The position numbers were made by a program, and so were the translations under genes. This document shows positions 1 through 5,438 of a stretch of DNA of 7,500 bases, piece by piece; position 1 is the stretch's first letter, and every line of letters begins with the position of its first letter. Below the pieces are notes generated by a model. That model searched no databases and had not been told where the DNA came from. It saw nothing but the letters and a program-made list of their open reading frames with translations. This DNA comes from Burkholderiaceae bacterium (GTDB lineage Bacteria; Pseudomonadota; Gammaproteobacteria; Burkholderiales; Burkholderiaceae): positions 1 through 7,500 of the forward strand of contig JAGOEY010000079.1 in assembly GCA_017997515.1 (NCBI GenBank), read 5' to 3'.

Positions 1-122
1 TAGGCCGTGTTGTCGCCAAAGTGGCGCGCAGCGTAGCCGTGGGCTGCCTCGTGCACGGTGATGGCGAACAGCACCGGCAGGGCGTAGATCAGAACGGTTT
101 GGATAAGGTTTTGGATGTCCAC
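1..122 (-). CDS. Site-2 protease family (M50) zinc metalloprotease, N-terminal part only
   Basis: Only the first 40 codons are in the window; the gene continues past base 1. The product starts VDIQNLIQTVLIYALPVLFA and then has H-E-A-A-H at residues 24-28, the HEXXH zinc-binding and catalytic motif, placed inside the first hydrophobic segment (about residues 6-23). That arrangement is typical of the short membrane-embedded M50 peptidases (site-2 protease group), which cleave substrates within the inner membrane. Its substrate cannot be inferred. The start is a GTG at 122-120: there is an in-frame TGA at 137-135 and no ATG between. No Shine-Dalgarno sequence precedes it; instead GACAAT lies six bases upstream. 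It follows yciO in the same direction after a 67-base gap. From memory, M50 genes often sit near yciO in Burkholderiales. The family call is fairly sure, the precise role is not. Confidence 0.8.
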   Translation of the reverse strand, partial: MDIQNLIQTVLIYALPVLFAITVHEAAHGYAARHFGDNTA

Positions 123-128
123 GGGGGC

Positions 129-134
129 ATTGTC
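129..134 (-). promoter_or_regulatory. Candidate -10 element for a leaderless M50 protease transcript
   Basis: Read on the minus strand the bases are GACAAT, preceded by TGA (an extended -10 TGn) and followed by GCCCCC and then the GTG start. With six bases between the hexamer and the start codon, transcription would begin at or next to the GTG. No convincing -35 box is seen 16-18 bases upstream. The call is inference from spacing and from the same arrangement at other starts in this window. Confidence 0.4.
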
Positions 135-150
135 TCAGACAGGGTTTGGG

Positions 151-169
151 CCCCGGTGGGCACCAGGGG
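151..169. other. GC-rich hairpin between yciO and the M50 gene
   Basis: CCCCGGTG at 151-158 pairs with CACC-A-GGGG at 161-169, leaving one bulged A (165) and a tiny loop. In the direction of transcription (minus strand) it is followed by CCCAAACCC, not a run of T, so it is not a standard intrinsic terminator. It lies between the yciO stop and the candidate promoter of the M50 gene and could affect the yciO mRNA 3' end or be incidental in GC-rich DNA. Confidence 0.35.
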
Positions 170-189
170 TTTAGATCGTGAACACGTTC

Positions 190-825
190 TCACATGCCGA
201 GCGCAGAAAGACTGCCGCGGCCTTCACGCACCACCACCGGGTCGCCACCGTCGCCCATGCCGGTCAGGTCGATCACGGTAGTCGGCTGCAGCGGGCAGGC
301 ACCTGCGTCCACCACGGCGGCCAGGGCGTTCTCGTACTGGGCGCGGATCTCTTCGGCGTCGTTCATCGGCTCTGTTTCACCGGCCGGGATCAGGGTGGTG
401 GCCAGCAGCGGCGCGCCGTGGATGGCCAACAGCTCTTGCAGCACCTTGTGGTCGGGCACACGCAGGCCGATGGTTTTGCGCTGCGGGTGGCTCAGGCGGC
501 GCGGTACTTCCTTGCTGGCTTCCAGGATGAAGGTGTAGGCACCGGGTGTGGCCAGCTTGAGCAGGCGGAACTGGCGGTTGTCCACCTTGGCGTAACTGGC
601 CAACTCGCTCAGGTCGCGGCAGAGCAGGGTGAGGTGGTGTTTGTCGTCCACCTGGCGGATGCGGCGCAGCTTGTCGGCGGCGTCCTTGTCGTCCAGGTGG
701 CAGACCAGCGCATAGCTGGAGTCGGTGGGCACGGCGGCCACACCACCACGGTGCAGCAGGGCAGCGGCCTGTTTCAGCAGGCGCGGCTGCGGGTTGTCAG
801 GGTGAACTTCAAAGTATTGGGCCAT
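190..825 (-). CDS. yciO: YciO, YrdC/Sua5-domain protein (TsaC paralogue)
   Basis: The 211-residue product matches E. coli YciO from its first residues (MAQYFEVHPDNPQPRLL here) to its end. Visible blocks are PTDSSYAL at 33-40, LTLLCRDLSELASY at 65-78, PGAYTFIL at 94-101, RKTIGLRVP at 116-124 and PTTVIDLTG at 181-189. The fold binds nucleotides and dsRNA. TsaC/Sua5 relatives make threonylcarbamoyl-AMP for tRNA t6A37; YciO is a separate subgroup whose cellular role is unsettled. The region where TsaC has its Ser-x-Asn motif reads LLATTLIPAGE here, as in other YciO proteins, which argues against calling it TsaC. A short GMGDGGD insertion follows PTTVIDLT. I chose the ATG at 825 because YciO homology begins there; the upstream extension would lie over the transporter gene. 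There is no Shine-Dalgarno sequence, only TACGAT then seven C before ATG. It follows the transporter gene after 14 bases. Confidence 0.92.
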   Translation of the reverse strand: MAQYFEVHPDNPQPRLLKQAAALLHRGGVAAVPTDSSYALVCHLDDKDAADKLRRIRQVDDKHHLTLLCRDLSELASYAKVDNRQFRLLKLATPGAYTFILEASKEVPRRLSHPQRKTIGLRVPDHKVLQELLAIHGAPLLATTLIPAGETEPMNDAEEIRAQYENALAAVVDAGACPLQPTTVIDLTGMGDGGDPVVVREGRGSLSALGM

Positions 826-832
826 GGGGGGG

Positions 833-838
833 ATCGTA
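833..838 (-). promoter_or_regulatory. Candidate -10 element for a leaderless yciO transcript
   Basis: On the minus strand TACGAT is followed by seven C residues and then the yciO ATG, and the transporter stop codon lies immediately upstream (842-840). It matches TATAAT at four of six positions, the weakest of the four candidates. Its position relative to the start matches the others, and no Shine-Dalgarno sequence is present. No -35 box is evident. Confidence 0.25.
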
Positions 839-839
839 G

Positions 840-1733
840 TCAGGTTTCGGTCGGCTCGACGGGAATGCGGCGCTCCAGCACGGTGAGCCAGGCCCCCGCC
901 GCGCCACAGGCTCCCACCATGGCAATACCGATCAGCGCCCACTGGTCGGGCACGTGGGCAAAAATCAGGTAACCACCCAGCATGGCAAAACCAATCTGGG
1001 CGTACAGGTAGGGCGTCAGTGTGGCGGCGGGTGCGCGGCCATAGGCCAGGATCAGCATCCAGTGGCCTACCGTAGCCGCCAGCCCCATGAGCAGCATCAG
1101 CACCCAGGTGGAGGCGTCGAGCGCCGTCCAGACAAAAGGCAGCGCCACCCCCATCACCAGCGAGCCCACCAGCCCGGTGTACAGGTGCATGGTGAGCGGG
1201 TGTTCGGTGCGGGCCATCTTGCTGGTCAGCACCTGGAACCAGGCATTACAGGCCACCAGCGCCAGCGGCAGCAGCATGGCCCAGGTGAAGGAGTCACCGC
1301 CGGGGCGGATGATGATCAGGGTGCCCACAAACGCCCCCACCACCAGCACCCAGCGCAGTGCTGACACGCGCTCCTTGAGCACAATCACGGCCATCACCGT
1401 GATGACCAGTGGCCCGATCATGATGATGGCGGTGAACTCACCCACCGGCAGAAAACGCAGGCTGAAGTACGCCAGCATGCTGCAGGACAGCAGCAGCAGG
1501 CCGCGCAGCAGCTGGAAGCGCGGGTGTTCGGTGTGCAGTGCGCTCCAGCCGCGTGTGGGCAGGGTGGTGAGTGCGGTGGCCACCACCTGGACGGAAAACC
1601 GCACCCACAGCGCCATGGCGACCGACACACCGCTGGTGCTGACAACCTTGGTGATGGTGTCCAGGGCCCCAAAACAGGCGGTGGCAGCCACCACCAGGGC
1701 AATACCCACCAGGGCGCGCGACGACCGGTCCAT
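840..1733 (-). CDS. DMT-superfamily (EamA domain) inner-membrane transporter
   Basis: The 297-residue product is almost wholly hydrophobic, with about ten membrane segments (roughly 8-28, 36-56, 75-92, 97-118, 125-142, 150-170, 184-203, 209-229, 237-257, 264-285). This fits two tandem five-helix EamA repeats. The first repeat ends with VLKERVSALRW (118-128) followed by IIIRPGG, a signature of drug/metabolite transporters; the second contains YGRAPAATLTPYLYAQI (231-247). Substrate cannot be predicted; the family exports amino acids, nucleobases, drugs and other small molecules. The start at 1733 is preferred over an ATG ten codons earlier because it gives a TGATG overlap with the yciV stop, typical of translational coupling; the upstream choice would extend into yciV with a non-hydrophobic tail. 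It sits between yciV and yciO, which are adjacent in E. coli, so it appears to be an insertion into that pair. Confidence 0.88.
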   Translation of the reverse strand: MDRSSRALVGIALVVAATACFGALDTITKVVSTSGVSVAMALWVRFSVQVVATALTTLPTRGWSALHTEHPRFQLLRGLLLLSCSMLAYFSLRFLPVGEFTAIIMIGPLVITVMAVIVLKERVSALRWVLVVGAFVGTLIIIRPGGDSFTWAMLLPLALVACNAWFQVLTSKMARTEHPLTMHLYTGLVGSLVMGVALPFVWTALDASTWVLMLLMGLAATVGHWMLILAYGRAPAATLTPYLYAQIGFAMLGGYLIFAHVPDQWALIGIAMVGACGAAGAWLTVLERRIPVEPTET

Positions 1734-2587
1734 CAGCAGATGCGGTCGGCCAGGATGTCCCATACCGGCGTCAGCGCGCCGGGCAGGTAGGGCAGTTTGC
1801 CCAGGTCGGTGTGCGACTCGTCGGGGCTGTGGAAGTCGCTGCCGCGCGAGGCCACCAGGCCAAACTCCTGCGCCATCGCAGCGTAGGTCACATATTCCGC
1901 TGGGGTGTGGCTACCGGTAACCACCTCGACGCCCTGGCCACCGTGGGCCTTGAACTCCGAGAACAGCGCGTATTCCTCGTTGGCGGTGAACTTGTAACGT
2001 GCCGGGTGCGCAATCACCGCAACCCCGCCCGCGCCGGTGATCCAGTGCACGGCATCACTCAGGGTGGCCCAGCGGTGCGGCACATAACCGGGTTTGCCTT
2101 CGGTCAGGTATTTGCGAAAAACTTCGGGGGTGTCTTTGCAGGCGCCGCTTTCCACCAGAAACCGCGCGAAATGGGTACGCGACACCAGTTGCGGGTTACC
2201 GACGTATTTGAGGGCACCCTCATACGCCCCCGCAATGCCCACCTTGGCCAGCTGCGCCGCCATGTCCTGCGCACGCGGAATACGCCCGTCGCGGGTGTCG
2301 GCCAGGCCCTGCACCAGCGCGGCGTTGTCGGCATCGAACCCCAGCCCAACGATATGCACCGTGACATTGGCAAACGTGACCGAAATTTCCACCCCGGTCA
2401 GGTAACGCATGCCCGCCGCCAGCGCCGCAGCCCGCGCCCGGTGCTGCCCACCAATCTCGTCATGGTCGGTCAGCGCCCACAGCTCGACGCCGTTGGCCGC
2501 CGCGCGTTCCGCCAGCGCCTCGGGGGTGAGGGTGCCGTCGGAGACGACGGAATGGCAGTGGAGGTCGGCGTTGAGGATGGAAGTCAC
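1733..2587 (-). CDS. yciV: PHP-domain 5'-3' exoribonuclease / 3',5'-nucleotide bisphosphatase (RNase AM family)
   Basis: The 284-residue product is a complete PHP phosphoesterase of the YciV/TrpH family (E. coli RNase AM, gene also called rnm). Metal ligands are visible in order: H10, H12 and D17 in DLHCHSVVSDG, D41-H42-D43 in LTDHDEIGG, E67 in TGVEIS, H78, H139, H194 in VIAHPARY, and D251/H253 in SRGSDFHSP. Known family activities are removal of 5' nucleotides during rRNA 5'-end maturation and hydrolysis of 3',5'-bisphosphonucleotides such as pAp. Both are inferred here from family membership. The start is GTG at 2587: an in-frame TAG lies at 2599-2597 and no ATG intervenes. There is no Shine-Dalgarno sequence. 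The 86 bases between it and recJ show no clear terminator. Its stop overlaps the transporter start by one base. Confidence 0.92.
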   Translation of the reverse strand: MTSILNADLHCHSVVSDGTLTPEALAERAAANGVELWALTDHDEIGGQHRARAAALAAGMRYLTGVEISVTFANVTVHIVGLGFDADNAALVQGLADTRDGRIPRAQDMAAQLAKVGIAGAYEGALKYVGNPQLVSRTHFARFLVESGACKDTPEVFRKYLTEGKPGYVPHRWATLSDAVHWITGAGGVAVIAHPARYKFTANEEYALFSEFKAHGGQGVEVVTGSHTPAEYVTYAAMAQEFGLVASRGSDFHSPDESHTDLGKLPYLPGALTPVWDILADRIC

Positions 2588-2593
2588 CGGGTG

Positions 2594-2599
2594 ATTCTA
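2594..2599 (-). promoter_or_regulatory. Candidate -10 element for a leaderless yciV transcript
   Basis: On the minus strand TAGAAT (five of six matches to TATAAT) is separated by CACCCG, six bases, from the GTG start. The first transcribed base would therefore be at or beside the start codon. No Shine-Dalgarno sequence could fit. A -35 box is not evident. This would give yciV its own promoter inside the minus-strand cluster. Confidence 0.4.
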
Positions 2600-2673
2600 G
2601 GGGCGTGTGGGAATCTGCGCCGGGGTGGGGGCAAGTGGTGGGCAGGCGCCGAAGCATGTGATGGAACCCTGCC

Positions 2674-4410
2674 TCACACCTCCGCCCCCTCCACCAGAAA
2701 CTGCACCTTTCTTTCCCCCCGCCATTCATTCACATCCAGCCGGAACGCCAGCGTGACCCGCGCTGGCAACGGGTCGGTGTGGCCGAACCAGATGCCGTCC
2801 ACCGGTTGGCCCTGGTGTTTGAGTTTGAGGGACAGGTGTTTTTCGCCCACCAGACGCTGTGACACCACTTCGACCTCTTCGCTGAACGTGGGGGCTGCAA
2901 AACCCTGGCCCCAGACCTCGCGGGCCAGGGTGTCGACCATGTCGGCGCGGCGATATTCGGGGGCCAAGGGGCCGTCGGTGTCGAGGCGGCGGGTGAGGGT
3001 GGCAGCGTCCAGCCATTCGGCGGCGACCTGGGCCAGCGCCTGCTCGAAGGTGCTGAAATGTTCACCCGCGATGGTGCAGCCTGCCGCCATGGCGTGGCCG
3101 CCAAAACGCAGCAGCACGCCGGGGTGGCGCTTGGCCACCAGGTCGAGTGCGTCGCGCAGGTGGAAGCCGGGGATGGAGCGGCCCGAGCCTTTGTATTCGT
3201 GGCCTTTGCCCGGTGCCTTGCTGGCGGCGAAGACGAAAGTGGGGCGGTGGAGTTTGTCCTTGATGCGTGACGCGACGATGCCCACCACCCCTTCGTGGAA
3301 GTCGGGGTCAAACACACTGATGGCGGCGGGTGGTGTGTCTTCGTCCACAAACATCGATTCGCTGATGAGCATGGCCTGCTCGCGCATGCCGCCTTCGATC
3401 TCGCGGCGTTCGCGGTTGATGGTGTCCAGGGTTTTGGCCAATTCGTCGGCGCGGCCCGGGTCGTCGGTCAGCAGGCATTCGATGCCCAGGGTCATGTCGG
3501 ACAAACGACCGGCGGCATTGATGCGGGGGCCGAGTGCAAAGCCGAAGTCAAAGGTGGTTGCCACCTTGGCCTGGCGGCCTGCTGCTACAAAAAGACTAGC
3601 TACTCCCGCAGGCTGTGCGTGCGCACGGAGGCGTTTTAATCCTTGGGCGACCAGGCGGCGGTTGTTGGCGTCGAGTTTCACCACGTCGGCCACGGTGCCC
3701 AGCGCGACAAGGGTTAGCAGCGAGTCAAGTTTGGGCTGGGGTGTTCCGGTGCCACTGCCCGCCAGACGCAGTTCACAAAACGTGCCACGGGCCCGCAACT
3801 CGGCGCGGAGCGCCAGCAGCACATAAAACATCACACCGACACCGGCAATCGACTTGCTCTCGAACGTACAACCCGGCTGGTTGGGATTAACTATCACGTC
3901 GGCGTTGGGCAGCGCCGGGCCGGGCAAATGGTGGTCGGTTACCAGCACCTGCAGGCCCAGTGCCTTGGCGGTGGCCACACCCTCCACACTGGCGATGCCG
4001 TTGTCCACGGTGATGAGCACATCGGCGCCGCTGTCCTTCACGCGCTGGGCAATCGGGGGTGTCAGGCCGTAGCCGTCCACCACGCGGTCGGGCACCAGGT
4101 AGTCCACATGGTGCGCGCCCAGCAGGCGCAGGCCGCGCACACCGACGGCACAGGCGGTGGCACCGTCGCAGTCGTAGTCGGCCACGATACAGAGGCGTTT
4201 GTCGGCCGCAATGGCGTCGGCCAGCAGCACGGCGGCCTCGTGTGTGCCCTTCATGCTGGCGGGCGGCAGCAGGCGGGCCAGGCCGTCGTCGAGTTCGTCC
4301 TTGGCCACAATACCCCGGGCCGCGTACAGGCGGGCCAGCAGTGGGTGTAATCCGGCCTGCTCCAGCGCCCAGACGGCGCGGGGTGGCATGTCGCGTGCTA
4401 CTATTTTCAT
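2674..4410 (-). CDS. recJ: Single-stranded-DNA-specific 5'-3' exonuclease RecJ
   Basis: The 578-residue product is the usual RecJ length (E. coli 577) and aligns along its whole length. It degrades single-stranded DNA 5' to 3' in RecF-pathway recombination, mismatch repair and base-excision repair, in the cytoplasm. DHH motifs: DYDCDG at 78-83, LITVDNG at 132-138 (D136), TDHHLPG at 158-164 (D159, H160, H161), and LVALGTVADVV at 234-244 (D242). DHHA1 domain: KGSGRS at 407-412 and RFGGHAMAAG at 435-444. The C-terminal OB-fold part includes QRLVGEKHL (518-526). The second residue of the usual DADG is Cys here, a mild variant. The start at 4410 overlaps the upstream stop as ATGA and has GGAG five bases upstream. 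Both the start region and residues 257-277 coincide with copies of a short repeat; codons there (GGA, TTA, GTA, AGT, CTT) are unlike the GC-rich surroundings. The catalytic motifs are intact, so the enzyme is presumably active. Confidence 0.97.
   Translation of the reverse strand: MKIVARDMPPRAVWALEQAGLHPLLARLYAARGIVAKDELDDGLARLLPPASMKGTHEAAVLLADAIAADKRLCIVADYDCDGATACAVGVRGLRLLGAHHVDYLVPDRVVDGYGLTPPIAQRVKDSGADVLITVDNGIASVEGVATAKALGLQVLVTDHHLPGPALPNADVIVNPNQPGCTFESKSIAGVGVMFYVLLALRAELRARGTFCELRLAGSGTGTPQPKLDSLLTLVALGTVADVVKLDANNRRLVAQGLKRLRAHAQPAGVASLFVAAGRQAKVATTFDFGFALGPRINAAGRLSDMTLGIECLLTDDPGRADELAKTLDTINRERREIEGGMREQAMLISESMFVDEDTPPAAISVFDPDFHEGVVGIVASRIKDKLHRPTFVFAASKAPGKGHEYKGSGRSIPGFHLRDALDLVAKRHPGVLLRFGGHAMAAGCTIAGEHFSTFEQALAQVAAEWLDAATLTRRLDTDGPLAPEYRRADMVDTLAREVWGQGFAAPTFSEEVEVVSQRLVGEKHLSLKLKHQGQPVDGIWFGHTDPLPARVTLAFRLDVNEWRGERKVQFLVEGAEV
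3580..3642 (-). repeat. Short dispersed repeat, copy B, inside recJ
   Basis: Read on the minus strand this AT-richer stretch ends GGGAGTAGCTA, eight bases (mostly T), GTAGCA. This is the same skeleton and spacing as copy A (GGAGAAGCTA, eight bases, GTAGCA). Its centre holds a perfect 10-base palindrome CGTGCGCACG at 3618-3627. It encodes recJ residues 257-277 and shifts to codons rare elsewhere in the gene. From memory, it resembles an abundant roughly 60-base Comamonadaceae repeat with a central inverted repeat and a GCTA...TAGC end; that identity needs a genome search. Confidence 0.5.
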
Positions 4411-4463
4411 AGCTTCTCCAGCACGGTGGACGGGCGTAAACGTCCAAAAAGGCTTGAAATTTT
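4396..4463 (-). repeat. Short dispersed repeat, copy A, at the COG4255-like/recJ junction
   Basis: On the minus strand it runs from TTTCAAGCCTTTTTGGACG through a 5-base inverted repeat (GGACG 4428-4432 with CGTCC 4441-4445) to GGAGAAGCTATGAAAATAG and TAGC. The end contains the small inverted repeat GCTAT-GAAA-ATAG. It shares the GGAG-N-AGCTA-N8-GTAGCA end with copy B. It covers the last 18 or so codons of the upstream gene and the first five of recJ. Identification as the Comamonadaceae dispersed repeat is from memory and from the match between the two copies. Confidence 0.6.
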
Positions 4464-5360
4464 GCTGCCCAAACTGCGCGGGCGGGCTTCAAAGCGCTGG
4501 GCGCTGCGTTCACCACACAAGGTCAGCGTGCCTTGGCCATGTTGCTGCAGATGGGCCAGCAGGTCGGCGCAGGCGGTGGCGTCGAGTTGCTGCCAGGCCT
4601 TGGCCCACGCAGGCCAGTCGGCGCGCAGGGCGGGGGTGGTCAGGTGGGTGGGCATGTGTAATTCGGCGGGGAACAGACCGTTGCGCACCTCGGGTGGCAA
4701 CACGCCTGTGCCGCTGACCCAGAAGGCGTTGACCGGGGCCAGGCCCCGTGCTTCGCGGGCGTCGTTGACGGGGTGGGTGTAGAGCAGCATCTGCATCTCA
4801 CTTTGCAGGCGGCGCAGCGGTTTGGCCTGCGGGCCGTCAGGCATCCAGATGTCGAGGCTGCGCCCGCGCACCCGGTCGAGCGACGCGGTGGGCAGGCCGC
4901 GAAACACCTCGCCCTGGGCGCGCCACTGGGTCGGACTGGTGTACTGCAGGGTGATGCCATCTTCCGCAAAGAAAGGGGCCATCGCCGCAAGCAGCGCCTT
5001 CGACTCTTGCTCATCTATCTGTAGCAAATCGGGCTCGTCCATCAAAAAATGATCGGTTGCCAGCCGCCAGTGGCAGGGGGTGATGAAGGCCCAGGCGTCC
5101 GCGCCGGGTCGGCCTGGTTTGTCGCCGTTCTTGAGCATATCCCGCGCTGCCCAGGGCGTCAGGCCGTTGTCGGCGGGCAGGCCCAGTTCGCGTGCCAGCG
5201 CGCGTTCGTGCGGCATGGAGAGCGCAAAGTCGTCCCCCGCGTCCAGCGTGGTGGGGGTCAGGCGCTGCAGCAGCGCGGCCAGGTTGGGCAGGGGCAGGGT
5301 TTGCAGCGCCTGCTGGCAGGCGTCGGCACTGCAGGCGGCAAAGGGGATCAGTACATGCAT
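4407..5360 (-). CDS. Conserved protein of unknown function upstream of recJ (COG4255-like)
   Basis: The 317-residue product has no signal peptide or membrane segment and no catalytic motif I can name. It resembles a Burkholderiales family (COG4255-like, sometimes labelled phosphoglycerate mutase) recognisable by PCHWRLATDHFLMDEP at 95-110 and by RRLQSEMQMLLYTHPVN at 183-199 followed by PVNAFWVSGTGVLPPEVR at 209-226. I would not transfer the mutase label: no phosphohistidine RHG motif is present. The start at 5360 is chosen because the conserved N-terminus (MHVLIPFAAC) begins there; extending upstream would run into the divergent lolC gene. It has no Shine-Dalgarno sequence, only GACAAT and six C before ATG. 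Its last 18 or so codons are AT-rich and lie in repeat copy A, so the C-terminal tail (SSLFGRLRPSTVLEKL) may be repeat-derived. The stop overlaps the recJ start by four bases. Confidence 0.85.
   Translation of the reverse strand: MHVLIPFAACSADACQQALQTLPLPNLAALLQRLTPTTLDAGDDFALSMPHERALARELGLPADNGLTPWAARDMLKNGDKPGRPGADAWAFITPCHWRLATDHFLMDEPDLLQIDEQESKALLAAMAPFFAEDGITLQYTSPTQWRAQGEVFRGLPTASLDRVRGRSLDIWMPDGPQAKPLRRLQSEMQMLLYTHPVNDAREARGLAPVNAFWVSGTGVLPPEVRNGLFPAELHMPTHLTTPALRADWPAWAKAWQQLDATACADLLAHLQQHGQGTLTLCGERSAQRFEARPRSLGSKISSLFGRLRPSTVLEKL
4415..4419 (-). promoter_or_regulatory. Shine-Dalgarno sequence of recJ, inside the repeat
   Basis: GGAGA on the minus strand; the GGAG core ends five bases before the recJ ATG (4410-4408). 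It lies within the last codons of the upstream gene and within repeat copy A. It is one of only two strong Shine-Dalgarno sequences seen in the window and supports the ATG chosen for recJ. Confidence 0.7.
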
Positions 5361-5366
5361 GGGGGG

Positions 5367-5372
5367 ATTGTC
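5367..5372 (-). promoter_or_regulatory. Candidate -10 element for a leaderless COG4255-like/recJ transcript
   Basis: On the minus strand GACAAT is followed by six C residues and the ATG at 5360, so transcription would start at or beside the A of ATG. The hexamer is mirrored by GACAAT on the plus strand at 5404-5409. A clear -35 is not visible. It would drive the COG4255-like gene and recJ together. Confidence 0.45.
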
Positions 5373-5403
5373 GCGTGCCGGCTCGGCGCGGGCGTCTGTC
5401 GGT

Positions 5404-5409
5404 GACAAT
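5404..5409 (+). promoter_or_regulatory. Candidate -10 element for lolC-lolD
   Basis: GACAAT on the plus strand would place the first transcribed base near 5416, giving a leader of about 23 bases with AAAGG (5422-5426) twelve bases before the lolC ATG. No good -35 match lies 17 bases upstream. The intergenic space is only 78 bases, so this promoter and the minus-strand one must be back to back. Confidence 0.35.
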
Positions 5410-5438
5410 GCACCCGTCTTCAAAGGCTGATCCATCAG

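Noticed and set aside
151..169. Rho-independent terminator after yciO
   Set aside because: In the minus-strand direction the stem is followed by CCCAAACCC rather than T residues.
826..942. N-terminal extension of yciO by 39 codons
   Set aside because: Homology to YciO starts at the internal Met at 825, and the extension lies over the end of the transporter gene.
1811..3826. A very long open frame (671 codons) on the plus strand opposite yciV and recJ
   Set aside because: It lies antisense to two genes with full catalytic motifs. Its translation is Arg/Ser/Ala-rich with no recognisable domain, as expected for antisense frames in GC-rich DNA.
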